Shown one piece after another: positions 53,021 to 62,074 of a stretch of 64,000 bases of DNA. The notes under the pieces are model-generated. The model was not told the DNA's origin. It saw only the letters and a program-made list of their open reading frames with translations, and searched no databases. This DNA is from Thomasclavelia spiroformis (GTDB lineage Bacteria > Bacillota_I > Bacilli_A > Erysipelotrichales > Coprobacillaceae): NCBI GenBank assembly GCA_016901755.1, contig JACJKV010000008.1, forward strand, positions 1 to 64,000. Reading direction: 5' to 3'. Made by a program: the position numbers and the translations under genes. Position 1 is the first letter of the stretch. Each line of letters begins with the position of its first letter.

Positions 53021-56000
53021 CAATTCCTTTCTTAAATGTATTAAAGGCCTCTACTTTAGCCTGATCATTACTTAATCCCTGCTGTTCAAATGTTGAAATC
53101 AAAGACATCATTTTTGAATAATCATGAGGTACGACTTTTTTAAAATGTGATACTTCATTACCATAATGATCAAGAATTTCTTTGGCAACCTGTGAACCAG
53201 TATACTGATAATGTTTTTGAATCAGTTCTTTCAGCTGTTCTTCATCATATCTTGATTTCACATTTTTATAATCAACCAGTTCTTTGTTGATATGTTCATA
53301 AAATCTGTTTTGAGGATCATATACATAGGCAATTCCGCCAGACATTCCCGCAGCGAAATTTCTTCCTGTTGGTCCTAAAACGACAACCATACCACCGGTC
53401 ATATATTCAAGCCCATGATCACCAACACCTTCAACAACAGCTACAGCGCCTGAATTACGGACCGCAAAACGTTCTCCAGCAACACCATTGATATAGGCCT
53501 CTCCTGATGTAGCACCATATAAGGCCACATTACCGATAATGATATTATCCTGAGCTTTAATAATGGCATCTTCAGGAGGTACGACAATCAGTTTTCCTCC
53601 AGATAAACCTTTACCAAAATAGTCATTACTGTCACCATACAGTTTTAAAGTTAATCCTTGAGGAATAAAAGCTCCAAATGACTGTCCCCCAGCCCCAAAA
53701 CAGTTAACCGTAAAAGTATCCTGCTGCAGTGAAGTGCCATACTTCTTTGTTATTTGAGAACCAAACAAGGTACCAAATGAACGGTCAGTATTGCTGACAC
53801 GAACATCAATTGAAGCTGGCTGTTTTGTATCCAGTGCCTTTTTCATCTGCTGATATAATACCGTAACATCTTTGGTCTGATTTAATTTAAAATCGTAAGC
53901 ATTTTTAGGATCAAAATGCTTAGCTTTGGCCTTAGTATAAGGATTATCAATAATTTTAGAAAGATCCAGATGTTCACAGTCTGGTCTGATTTCCAGCATA
54001 TCTGAACGTCCTACCATCTCATCAATGGTCTTAAATCCTAACTGAGCCATATATTCTCTTAATTCCTGCGCAATAAAACGCATGAAGTTTTCTACATATT
54101 CAGGTTTCCCTTTGAAATTTTTACGTAATAATGGATTTTGTGTCGCAACACCTACTGGACATGTATCTAAATTACATACTCTCATCATTACACATCCCAT
54201 TGTTACTAATGGTGCCGTCGCAAAGCCATATTCTTCCGCTCCAAGCAGTGTAGCAATAGCCAGATCGCGCCCTGTCATCAGTTTACCATCAGTTTCAATA
54301 ACAACTCGACTGCGCAAATCATTCATGATCAGAGTCTGATGTGCTTCAGCCAGTCCCAGTTCCCAAGGCAAACCAGCATTATATACAGAATTTTTAGGAG
54401 CTGCTCCGGTTCCACCATCATAACCAGAAATTAAAATAACATTCGCTCCAGCTTTGGCTACACCTGCTGCGATAGTTCCAACTCCTGATTCAGAAACCAG
54501 TTTTACGGAAATACGTGCATCCTGATTAGCGTTTTTCAAATCATAAATCAGTTGCGCCAGATCTTCAATTGAATATATATCATGATGAGGTGGTGGTGAG
54601 ATCAGACCAACCCCTGGTGTGCTATGACGAGTCTTCGCAATCCATGGATATACTTTTCCTCCTGGCAAATGACCACCTTCACCTGGTTTTGCGCCTTGTG
54701 CCATTTTAATCTGAATTTCATTAGCACTGCATAAATATTCACTGGTAACACCAAAACGACCTGAGGCTACCTGTTTGATAGCTGAACATTTGCTGTCACC
54801 ATTGGCCAGAGTTTTAAAACGTTCAGGATCTTCGCCACCTTCTCCACTGTTTGACTTGCCATGCAGACGATTCATCGCAATCGCTAAGGTTTCATGAGCT
54901 TCTTTAGAAATTGAACCATAAGACATGGCTCCCGTTTTAAAACGTTTAACGATTTCTTCGACCGGTTCAACTTCACTGATATCGATTGGATGACCTTTTT
55001 TAAACTGCAGTAAGCCACGTAAATTACTGTGAGCACCTTCAGCATCGATCATTTGCGTATATTCTTTAAACAGCTGATAATCCTGACGACGGGTAGCCTG
55101 CTGCAGCTTATGAATAGTAGCAGGATTATAAAGATGTTCTTCTTTCCCTGATCTTTCTTTATGATCTCCAGCACTGTCCAAAGTAATATCAACATCCAGT
55201 CCCAATGGATCATAAACCTGATCATGACGATATTCTACATCAGCTTCAATATCCTTAATTGTTTTACCTTCAATACGGCTGACCGTATGCGGAAAATATT
55301 TATCAATGACCTGACTGGATAAACCAATCGCTTCAAAATTCTGTGAACCACGATATGACTGAATAGTACTCACTCCCATTTTTGAAGCTATTTTGACAAT
55401 GCCATGTAAGATTCCATCATTATAATCATGAATAGCTGCATAATAGTCTTTATTCAGTAAGCCCTGATCAATCAGATCATAAATAGTATCCTGTGCCAGA
55501 TAACCATTGATGGCTGAAGCACCATAACCTAAAAGCGTTGCATAGTGGTGTACTTCTCTTGGTTCAGCAGACTCTAAAATTAACGCCAGACTGTTTCTTT
55601 TTTTCGTTCTGACCAGATAAGAGTTAACTGCACTGACTGCCAGCAATGATGGTATTGGCAAATGATTATCATCAACTGCACGATCAGACAAAATAACGAT
55701 ATTGCAGCCATCGTGATATACTTTATCTACTTCTACAAAAACTCTTTCAATCGCTTTTTCTAAAGAAGTATTTTTAATATAGGTAATATCTACTAACCCT
55801 ACCTTAAATCCTTCCTTTTTCATGTTTTTTATTTTCAGAAGATCGGTATTAGTCAAAATTGGGTGGGAAATTTTCAGTAAATGACAGTTTTCCTGACAGT
55901 CTTCCAGCATATTTCCATCACGACCAATATAAACACTGGTTGAAGTGACAATTTCTTCACGAATCGCATCAATTGGTGGATTTGTAACCTGAGCAAACAG

Positions 56001-57527
56001 CTGTTTGAAATAATTGAATAGTGGTGGATGTTTTTTTGATAATACTGCCAATGGTGTATCATTCCCCATCGCTACAATATTTTCATTGCCCGTCAATGCC
56101 AGATTTTTTATATAATTTGTATCTTCATAACTGTATCCATGGATTTTCTGTAATTTAGTCAGATCATCTCCACAATATCTTTCTATTCTGACATTTGGAA
56201 TACGCATATCTTTCAGTTTCAGCAGATTGCTTTCCAGCCATTCACCATATGGCTGTTTAGAAGCATATTGTTCTTTAAGATCATTATCTTTGATCAGTTC
56301 TCCCTTTTTCGTATCTACCAGCAGCATTTTTCCTGGTCTTAATCGTTCTTTCAAAATGACATCCTGTGGTGGAATATCTAAAGCCCCAACTTCAGAAGAC
56401 AGGATCAGATAGTGATCTTTGGTAATATAGTAACGTGATGGACGTAATCCATTACGGTCTAAGACCGCTCCCATGATGTCACCATCACTAAATAAGATGG
56501 ATGCTGGTCCATCCCATGGTTCCATTAAAGTTGCATTATATTCATAGAAATCCTTTTTTGCCTGTGACATGCTTTTATCATTTTCATATGGTTCAGGAAT
56601 ACACATCATCACCGCTCTTGGCAAATCCATTCCTGACATCACCAGAAATTCTAATGTATTATCCAGCATTGCTGAATCAGATCCGTTGACATCAACAACA
56701 GGATATACTTTTCTGGTATCAATGAGATCAGTATGCATATTTTCTTCACGACAAAGCATGTTATTGGCATTACCTTTGATCGTATTAATTTCACCATTAT
56801 GAACTATAAAACGATTAGGATGTGCTCTTTTCCATGAAGGCATCGTATTCGTAGAAAAACGCGAATGCACCAGAGCAATAGCACTTTTATAATCCTGATC
56901 CTGAAGATCTTTAAAAAACAGACGTAACTGATCAACCAGAAACATTCCTTTATAAACAATGGTACGACTTGAAAGCGAACATACATAGGTATCTTCAAAC
57001 TGACTTTGTTCAAAAATTCTTCTTACCTGATATAATTTTCGATCAAAAGCAATTCCTGACTTGGTTTCTTCTGGTTTAGCAATAAATCCCTGACAGATAA
57101 AAGGCATAGCATCTAAAGCCTTTTTCCCTAATACTTTAGCCATGATTGGCACTTTACGCCAACCTAAAAACTGCATACCTTCTTTCTTAACAATGGTTTC
57201 AAACATTTTTTCTACACGATGACGAATTTTTTCATCTTGAGGCATGAAACACATGGCCACACCAAATTTTCCTTCAGCAGGTAAATCAAATTCAGTGATG
57301 ACTTTCTTAAAATAAGCATATGGTATCTGGGTAAGTATGCCAACACCATCACCAGTTTGTCCAGCCGCATCTTTTCCAGCTCGATGTTCCAGCTGTTCTA
57401 CTATTTTTAATGCATCATGAACTGTGCGATGTGTTTTTTCTCCTTTGATATTGACAACAGCACCGATTCCACAGTTATCATGTTCAAAAGCTTTATCATA
57501 TAAACCTGTTTTCACTTGTTCGTTCAT
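53007..57527 (-). CDS. gltB: Glutamate synthase large subunit
   Basis: It makes two glutamates from glutamine and 2-oxoglutarate in nitrogen assimilation. The 1506-residue protein begins with a short propeptide ending before Cys19 (HDNCGIGAVV), the N-terminal nucleophile of the glutaminase domain. The central domain, the FMN domain with GYDGGTGAAP and a 3Fe-4S motif CVMMRVCNLDTCPVG, and the C-terminal beta-helix domain (about 1240-1480, repeated G-x-x-G motifs) follow. GGGGGAT precedes the ATG. It leads gltBD. Confidence 0.97.
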   Translation of the reverse strand: MNEQVKTGLYDKAFEHDNCGIGAVVNIKGEKTHRTVHDALKIVEQLEHRAGKDAAGQTGDGVGILTQIPYAYFKKVITEFDLPAEGKFGVAMCFMPQDEKIRHRVEKMFETIVKKEGMQFLGWRKVPIMAKVLGKKALDAMPFICQGFIAKPEETKSGIAFDRKLYQVRRIFEQSQFEDTYVCSLSSRTIVYKGMFLVDQLRLFFKDLQDQDYKSAIALVHSRFSTNTMPSWKRAHPNRFIVHNGEINTIKGNANNMLCREENMHTDLIDTRKVYPVVDVNGSDSAMLDNTLEFLVMSGMDLPRAVMMCIPEPYENDKSMSQAKKDFYEYNATLMEPWDGPASILFSDGDIMGAVLDRNGLRPSRYYITKDHYLILSSEVGALDIPPQDVILKERLRPGKMLLVDTKKGELIKDNDLKEQYASKQPYGEWLESNLLKLKDMRIPNVRIERYCGDDLTKLQKIHGYSYEDTNYIKNLALTGNENIVAMGNDTPLAVLSKKHPPLFNYFKQLFAQVTNPPIDAIREEIVTSTSVYIGRDGNMLEDCQENCHLLKISHPILTNTDLLKIKNMKKEGFKVGLVDITYIKNTSLEKAIERVFVEVDKVYHDGCNIVILSDRAVDDNHLPIPSLLAVSAVNSYLVRTKKRNSLALILESAEPREVHHYATLLGYGASAINGYLAQDTIYDLIDQGLLNKDYYAAIHDYNDGILHGIVKIASKMGVSTIQSYRGSQNFEAIGLSSQVIDKYFPHTVSRIEGKTIKDIEADVEYRHDQVYDPLGLDVDITLDSAGDHKERSGKEEHLYNPATIHKLQQATRRQDYQLFKEYTQMIDAEGAHSNLRGLLQFKKGHPIDISEVEPVEEIVKRFKTGAMSYGSISKEAHETLAIAMNRLHGKSNSGEGGEDPERFKTLANGDSKCSAIKQVASGRFGVTSEYLCSANEIQIKMAQGAKPGEGGHLPGGKVYPWIAKTRHSTPGVGLISPPPHHDIYSIEDLAQLIYDLKNANQDARISVKLVSESGVGTIAAGVAKAGANVILISGYDGGTGAAPKNSVYNAGLPWELGLAEAHQTLIMNDLRSRVVIETDGKLMTGRDLAIATLLGAEEYGFATAPLVTMGCVMMRVCNLDTCPVGVATQNPLLRKNFKGKPEYVENFMRFIAQELREYMAQLGFKTIDEMVGRSDMLEIRPDCEHLDLSKIIDNPYTKAKAKHFDPKNAYDFKLNQTKDVTVLYQQMKKALDTKQPASIDVRVSNTDRSFGTLFGSQITKKYGTSLQQDTFTVNCFGAGGQSFGAFIPQGLTLKLYGDSNDYFGKGLSGGKLIVVPPEDAIIKAQDNIIIGNVALYGATSGEAYINGVAGERFAVRNSGAVAVVEGVGDHGLEYMTGGMVVVLGPTGRNFAAGMSGGIAYVYDPQNRFYEHINKELVDYKNVKSRYDEEQLKELIQKHYQYTGSQVAKEILDHYGNEVSHFKKVVPHDYSKMMSLISTFEQQGLSNDQAKVEAFNTFKKGIDEHG

Positions 57528-57553
57528 AATGATCCCCCTTTATTATTAGTGTA

Positions 57554-57582
57554 AGAATATCACATTTAGTAAAATGTGTAAA
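57554..57582 (-). promoter_or_regulatory. gltBD promoter
   Basis: On the minus strand TTTACA (57577-57582) and TATTCT (57554-57559) are spaced by 17 bp, 27 bp before the gltB ATG. The spacer contains a perfect inverted repeat. Confidence 0.6.
57561..57578. promoter_or_regulatory. Inverted repeat in the gltB promoter spacer, candidate operator
   Basis: CACATTT-AGTA-AAATGTG is perfect over 7 bp arms and fills the space between the -35 and -10 boxes, a classical repressor position. The regulator is not evident; no gltC or glnR-type gene lies nearby. Confidence 0.5.
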
Positions 57583-57613
57583 GTATAGTTATTTTTTTAG
57601 GATATTCGTAAAT

Positions 57614-57637
57614 TATTGTATTTTTTTAAATACAATA
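57614..57637. promoter_or_regulatory. Perfect inverted repeat in the gltB-pduL intergenic region
   Basis: TATTGTATTT-TTTT-AAATACAATA has 10 bp arms. It is 32 bp upstream of the gltB -35 and could be an operator for gltB or pduL. The region is extremely AT-rich, so part of the symmetry could be chance. From 57638 to 57822 I see only AT-rich sequence and the pduL ribosome site. Confidence 0.4.
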
Positions 57638-57822
57638 TATCATTTTTGGATATTTTTTTATAAAAAATGCATATTTTTTTGCATGAATAATAATTATATT
57701 TTACTATTTTAATAAATTTATTTCATTATTAATTAAAAAAATTTTTAATTTTTTTTTATTTATTGGCATTATTCGCCAAAAAGAGTAAGATATATATAGA
57801 AAAACTAAAGGAGAAAAAAGTA

Positions 57823-58395
57823 ATGGAAAACAAATTTATTGTAGAAACTTCTGCTAGACATATCCACTTAAGTGAAAAGGATTTAGCAATTTTATTTGGT
57901 GAAGGACACCAGTTAACAAATAAAAAAGATTTATCACAGCCTGGTCAGTTTGCCTGTGTAGAAAGAGTAACAGTTATAGGACCTAAGGGTCAGTTAAATA
58001 TGTCAGTATTAGGACCAACAAGAAATGAAACACAAGTAGAAATCTCATTAACTGATGCCAGAAGCATTGGGGTTGCAGCAGCCATCAGAGAATCAGGAGA
58101 TATTGAAGGAACAGCTGGATGTAAGTTAGTTGGCCCTGCAGGTGAAGTTGAAATTCCTTGTGGTGTTATTGCTGCAAAACGTCATATTCATTTAACACCA
58201 GAAGATGCTGAAAAATTTGGAGTTAAAGATAAAGAAATCGTTAAAGTTGAAATTAATACTGATGGACGTTCATTAATTTTTGGAGATGTTGTATGTCGTG
58301 TCAGTGCCTCATACGCGACTGCAATGCATATCGATACTGATGAAAGCAATGCGGCAGCATGCGGTAGAGAAGTATACGGACAAATCGTTAAATAA
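57823..58395 (+). CDS. pduL: PduL-type phosphate acyltransferase (phosphotransacylase)
   Basis: PduL converts acyl-CoA and phosphate to acyl-phosphate and CoA, and replaces Pta in some anaerobes. The 190-residue protein has the two related beta-barrel halves with zinc-ligand histidines in SARHIHLS and AAKRHIHLTPEDA. The start at 57823 (MENKFIVETSARH) has AAAGGAG eight bases before it; the frame open upstream is ignored. No encapsulation peptide or microcompartment shell gene is seen, so it probably serves acetyl-phosphate metabolism in the cytoplasm. Confidence 0.92.
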   Translation: MENKFIVETSARHIHLSEKDLAILFGEGHQLTNKKDLSQPGQFACVERVTVIGPKGQLNMSVLGPTRNETQVEISLTDARSIGVAAAIRESGDIEGTAGCKLVGPAGEVEIPCGVIAAKRHIHLTPEDAEKFGVKDKEIVKVEINTDGRSLIFGDVVCRVSASYATAMHIDTDESNAAACGREVYGQIVK

Positions 58396-58396
58396 T

Positions 58397-58418
58397 AAAA
58401 AAGCCGATTGGCTTTTTT
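58397..58418 (+). terminator. pduL terminator
   Basis: AAAAAAGCC and GGCTTTTTT arms with a GATT loop follow the stop codon by one base; the right arm ends in a T run. Confidence 0.88.
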
Positions 58419-58461
58419 TCATTATTCGACAAAATATGATATAATGCTTTTGGGTGATATC

Positions 58462-59103
58462 ATGAAAATATTAAAAATACTAGGTCAATCAAAAAAAGCC
58501 ATTGGTGGCATCATTGCCATTATCTTATTTATGGCTGCCATCTTTTATGCTGGAATGCTGTTTGGTGGCAGTCATGAAGCAGAGGTTACTTCAACCACCA
58601 TCAAAAATCAGCTGGTTGAAATCAATGAACTGGCCGTTTATTCATATGAATACAGTAAAGTTGGAAAATTCTCCGATAATCTCACATTCAATGGTTGGGA
58701 TATTCCTTTAACTCAAAAAAGTTTTCTCATTACATACGATGGTATTTTAAAAGCTGGTGTAGACTTCAATAACGCTAAAATTGAAGTTGATGGTCAAACA
58801 ATCAGTATTACCATTCCTCAAAGTGAAGTTCTCAGTCATGAAATCGATGAAGATTCAATAGAAGTTTATGATGAAACCAATAATGTTTTTAATCAGATCA
58901 GTGTCAATGATTATAAAACATTCGCCACCAAAGAAAAAAGCAAAACCGAAAAAGAAGCCATTGCTAATGGACTGCTGGATAAAGCCAATAGCCGTGTCAA
59001 AGAAATATTAACTACATATTTACAGTCTGTTTTTGAAAACCAAGGCGACTATAAAATTAATATCACAATTTTATCTGACGAAAAAAATACCGATGAAAAT
59101 TAA
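58462..59103 (+). CDS. DUF4230-family membrane-anchored protein
   Basis: The start at 58462 (MKILKILGQSKKAIGG) has GGGTGAT six bases upstream. The 213-residue protein has one N-terminal span (about 14-36) and an extracellular domain that matches the DUF4230 pattern: an early ELAVYSYEYSKVGKF, a beta strand TYDGILKAGVDF, and a helical end. Function of the family is not known. It has its own TATAAT at 58438-58443 and a terminator shared with hup. Confidence 0.82.
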   Translation: MKILKILGQSKKAIGGIIAIILFMAAIFYAGMLFGGSHEAEVTSTTIKNQLVEINELAVYSYEYSKVGKFSDNLTFNGWDIPLTQKSFLITYDGILKAGVDFNNAKIEVDGQTISITIPQSEVLSHEIDEDSIEVYDETNNVFNQISVNDYKTFATKEKSKTEKEAIANGLLDKANSRVKEILTTYLQSVFENQGDYKINITILSDEKNTDEN

Positions 59104-59111
59104 TCATCGGT
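59089..59111. terminator. Bidirectional terminator between the DUF4230 gene and hup
   Basis: ACCGATGA and TCATCGGT arms with a seven-base loop overlap the DUF4230 stop codon. TTTTTTATTT follows on the plus side and an A run precedes on the left. Confidence 0.82.
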
Positions 59112-59114
59112 TTT

Positions 59115-59390
59115 TTATTTATTGACAGCTTTTTTTAAAGCAGTGCTAGCCTTAAAAGCAGGTGCTTTACTGGCAGCAATTTCCATTGTTTCTCCAGTTT
59201 TAGGATTTCTTCCCATTCTTGCTTCACGTTGACGAACTTCAAAATTTCCAAATCCTTTTAATGAAACTTTATCACCTTTTGCCAAAGCATCAGTGATAAC
59301 ATCTATCAATGAGGAAACAACTTTATCGACATCTGTTTTAGTCAATTCTGTTTTTGAAGCGATAGCTTCGATTAATTCAGCTTTATTCAT
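59115..59390 (-). CDS. hup: DNA-binding protein HU
   Basis: The 91-residue histone-like protein MNKAELIEAIASKTELTK is full length, with the arm motif GFGNFEVRQREARMGRNPKTGE and the family C terminus PAFKASTALKKAVN. It bends and compacts DNA non-specifically. Monocistronic. Confidence 0.97.
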   Translation of the reverse strand: MNKAELIEAIASKTELTKTDVDKVVSSLIDVITDALAKGDKVSLKGFGNFEVRQREARMGRNPKTGETMEIAASKAPAFKASTALKKAVNK

Positions 59391-59485
59391 TTCTTATTTC
59401 TCCATTCTCATAGATTTAGGAATTTATCTTTTCCATAGCTATATTCTACTACTTTACTACACTCTACACAATAAATTCCATCAAA

Positions 59486-60508
59486 TTAACGTATTTGTTT
59501 GAGATAATCAACAAATTCATGACATGTTTGTTTTGATGTAGCCCAAGATGTCACTAAACGGACACAGGTATGAGTTTCATCTATTTTACACATGAATGTT
59601 GTTGTATATTTTTGACTGACATAGTCTAATGTCTGATTATCGAATATGACAAAAATCTGATTTGTCGTAGATTCGATATACATAGTATACCCACATTTCT
59701 TTAAACCATCTCTTAAAATATCAGCGCATTCATTTTCGTGTTTACCAATTTTTAGATACAGCTGATCACGCCATAAGGCCGCAAACTGAACGCCTAATAG
59801 TCTTCCTTTGGCCAGCATCGCACCTTTTTGTTTTAAATGATAGCGAAAATCAGTCTTTAATGCATCATTAACAATAACCAGACATTCCCCAAACAGCGCT
59901 CCCATCTTTGTTCCACCGATATAGAAAACGTCACTGTATCTGGCCATATCTTTTAAATCAGGGGCATCATCTTTTACCAGTGCACTTCCCAAACGGGCAC
60001 CATCAATAAACAGATATAAATTATGTTTCTGACAGCATTGATAAATAGCTTTTAATTCTGATAACGTATAATAAGTTCCATATTCGGTAGTTTGTGAAAT
60101 ATAAACCATCTTAATAGCGACAGCATGTTCATCACGATGTTCATTTACAACGCTTTCTATCATTTCTGGATTCAGTTTCCCGTTGATATGTGGTCGGGTT
60201 ACGATCTTATGTCCAGTATATTCTACTGCTCCTGTTTCATGGACATTGATATGACCACTGTCAACCGTCATCACCGCCTGATACGATCTTAATGCTGCAG
60301 CAATCACGATCATATTGGTTTGCGTTCCACCAATCAGATAGTGTACATCAACATTATCATTATCAATGATCTGCTTTAACATACTGGTTGCCTGACTGCA
60401 GTATTCATCTTCACCATAGCCTGCACATTGAACATCATTAGTTTTCACCAAAGCTGCTAAAACATTAGGATGAGCTCCTTCTAAATAATCACTTGCAAAA
60501 CTATACAT
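59486..60508 (-). CDS. ltaE: Threonine-aldolase-like PLP enzyme (beta-eliminating lyase family)
   Basis: This fold-type I PLP enzyme is related to low-specificity L-threonine aldolase, which cleaves threonine or allo-threonine to glycine and acetaldehyde. The PLP lysine is in FYIGGTKMGALFGE and the PLP-binding Asp-x-Ala-Arg in LFIDGARLGSAL. The start at 60508 (MYSFASDYLEGAHPNVL) has AAGGAG six bases before it; residues upstream are not used. The protein is 340 residues. An amino-acid lyase of another specificity is possible. Confidence 0.87.
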   Translation of the reverse strand: MYSFASDYLEGAHPNVLAALVKTNDVQCAGYGEDEYCSQATSMLKQIIDNDNVDVHYLIGGTQTNMIVIAAALRSYQAVMTVDSGHINVHETGAVEYTGHKIVTRPHINGKLNPEMIESVVNEHRDEHAVAIKMVYISQTTEYGTYYTLSELKAIYQCCQKHNLYLFIDGARLGSALVKDDAPDLKDMARYSDVFYIGGTKMGALFGECLVIVNDALKTDFRYHLKQKGAMLAKGRLLGVQFAALWRDQLYLKIGKHENECADILRDGLKKCGYTMYIESTTNQIFVIFDNQTLDYVSQKYTTTFMCKIDETHTCVRLVTSWATSKQTCHEFVDYLKQIR

Positions 60509-60592
60509 ACTATTCTCCTTCAAATTCAAAGTCTTTTTAAATTATAGCATGTGTCTATAACTTTTGAAATGATATTTAACAAAAATATGATA

Positions 60593-60621
60593 TTGTCTAT
60601 TGGCTTTAAAGAAGTTATGAT
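60593..60621 (+). promoter_or_regulatory. Promoter of the DUF5714 gene
   Basis: TTGTCT (60593-60598) and TATGAT (60616-60621) are spaced by 17 bp, 24 bp before the ATG at 60646, which has AAAGGAG upstream. Confidence 0.6.
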
Positions 60622-60645
60622 AAATGCAGATAAAGGAGAACTATT

Positions 60646-61218
60646 ATGAATTTAAACGAAAAATACGAACATATCATTCAAGATCTGCTGCAGGAAAAAT
60701 CAAATGATCCTATTGCCATTGTCCAGCATATCATGACCAGAGACTATATCAGCATGCATGGTCCAGAACACCATTTTTTAGATGGTGCTGCCTTACTTGT
60801 GGCCTTATATAACAAAGGACTTATTAAGGATCTTTCTAAACAGTTAGACACCTTGGCTCAACGTTCCATTAAAATGCCAGGTGCTATGTGTGGTCATTGG
60901 GGTGTATGTGGTTCCAGTGCTTCTATTGGTGCTGCCTTATCCGTTTTCCATGAAACGGGACCGTTATCGCATAGTATTGATTATAAAGAACATATGGCCT
61001 TAACTTCATCAATCATCGCCCGTGAAGGTCAAATTGGCGGTCCTCGCTGCTGTAAAAGAAATGCATTTATCGCTTTGTCTACTGCTGTACAATTTATTAA
61101 AGAAACATATGGTATAGAGCTGACAAATCAGCCTGTAAAATGTCATTTCAGTCAGTATAACAGTCAATGTCTGCATTCAAAATGTCCTTTCCATATTGAA
61201 AAAGAGCAATCGCTATAG
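60646..61218 (+). CDS. Cys-rich DUF5714-type protein
   Basis: The 190-residue protein resembles the DUF5714 domain found alone or fused to SAM methyltransferases. Conserved blocks are HGPEHHFLDGAALLVAL, PGAMCGHWGVCGSSASIGAA, GGPRCCKRNAFIAL and a C-terminal cluster CHFSQYNSQCLHSKCPFH. The cysteines and histidines suggest a metal or Fe-S site. The activity of the family is not established. Monocistronic with its own promoter and shared terminator. Confidence 0.75.
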   Translation: MNLNEKYEHIIQDLLQEKSNDPIAIVQHIMTRDYISMHGPEHHFLDGAALLVALYNKGLIKDLSKQLDTLAQRSIKMPGAMCGHWGVCGSSASIGAALSVFHETGPLSHSIDYKEHMALTSSIIAREGQIGGPRCCKRNAFIALSTAVQFIKETYGIELTNQPVKCHFSQYNSQCLHSKCPFHIEKEQSL

Positions 61219-61228
61219 ATTGCTCTTT
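61201..61228. terminator. Bidirectional terminator between the DUF5714 and ZIP genes
   Basis: A perfect 11 bp stem AAAGAGCAATC/GATTGCTCTTT with a GCTATA loop overlaps the stop codons of both convergent genes. Confidence 0.85.
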
Positions 61229-62003
61229 ATCCTAAGGCAGTATCTAAGATCATCATCAAAACAAAACCTATTGATACGCCGATCGTTCCTAAGTTAGAAT
61301 GTTTGCCGCTTTGTGACTCTGGAATCAGTTCTTCTACGACGACATAAATCATTGCTCCAGCTGCAAATGACAGTAAATAAGGTAAAGCCGCAACAATGTA
61401 TCTTGTCAGCAAGATCGTTATAAAAGCACTTATTGGTTCTACGATTCCAGAAAGACTGCCCCAGAAAAATGCTTTTCCTTTAGACATTCCACTGCCTTTT
61501 AGTGGCATGGAAATAATGGCACCTTCGGGAAAATTCTGAATCGCTATTCCTAAAGACAAGGCAATAGCTCCAGCCATGGTAATTCCCGTATTGCCAATAG
61601 CCGCACTGGCAAAAATGACCCCAACAGCCATCCCTTCTGGGATATTATGTAAAGTAACTGCCAAAATCAGCATCGTTGATTTTTTTAATTTGGCAGGTAA
61701 GCCTTCTGGTTCACTATCTTTTAGATGCAAATGAGGAATAATACAGTCAAGCAATAACAAAAAGGCAATTCCCAACAGAAATCCCAGACTTGCTGGTAAC
61801 CAGGAAATACCATTTTGTTTTTCAGCCAGATCAATTGATGGAAGCATCAAAGACCAGATGGCTGCTGCAATCATTACTCCCGAAGCAAATCCTAACAATA
61901 TCTTTTCAATTTTTGGATTCATTTTATCCTTCATCAGGAAAACCAGGGTTGCCCCTAAAGCTGTCCCTAAAAAAGGAATCATTAATCCGATAAATGTATT
62001 CAT
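61227..62003 (-). CDS. ZIP-family metal transporter (GufA/ZupT type)
   Basis: The 258-residue membrane protein has eight predicted spans. The metal-binding motifs are HNIPEGMAVG in span four and IQNFPEGAIIS in span five; a His-containing loop IIPHLHLKDSEPEG lies between spans three and four. It likely imports zinc or another divalent metal. The start is uncertain: ATG 62003 (MNTFIGLMIPF) has GGTGAT close upstream, while the ATG at 62021 and the TTG at 62048 lack a ribosome site. Confidence 0.88.
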   Translation of the reverse strand: MNTFIGLMIPFLGTALGATLVFLMKDKMNPKIEKILLGFASGVMIAAAIWSLMLPSIDLAEKQNGISWLPASLGFLLGIAFLLLLDCIIPHLHLKDSEPEGLPAKLKKSTMLILAVTLHNIPEGMAVGVIFASAAIGNTGITMAGAIALSLGIAIQNFPEGAIISMPLKGSGMSKGKAFFWGSLSGIVEPISAFITILLTRYIVAALPYLLSFAAGAMIYVVVEELIPESQSGKHSNLGTIGVSIGFVLMMILDTALG

Positions 62004-62074
62004 ATCTATCACCAGTTTCATTGTATTAAACAACAATTCTGATGTCAAATCATGTACTCATTTAATGAATTCTG

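Noticed and set aside
57823-58395. Microcompartment locus
   Set aside because: No shell protein, diol dehydratase or aldehyde dehydrogenase gene is near pduL.
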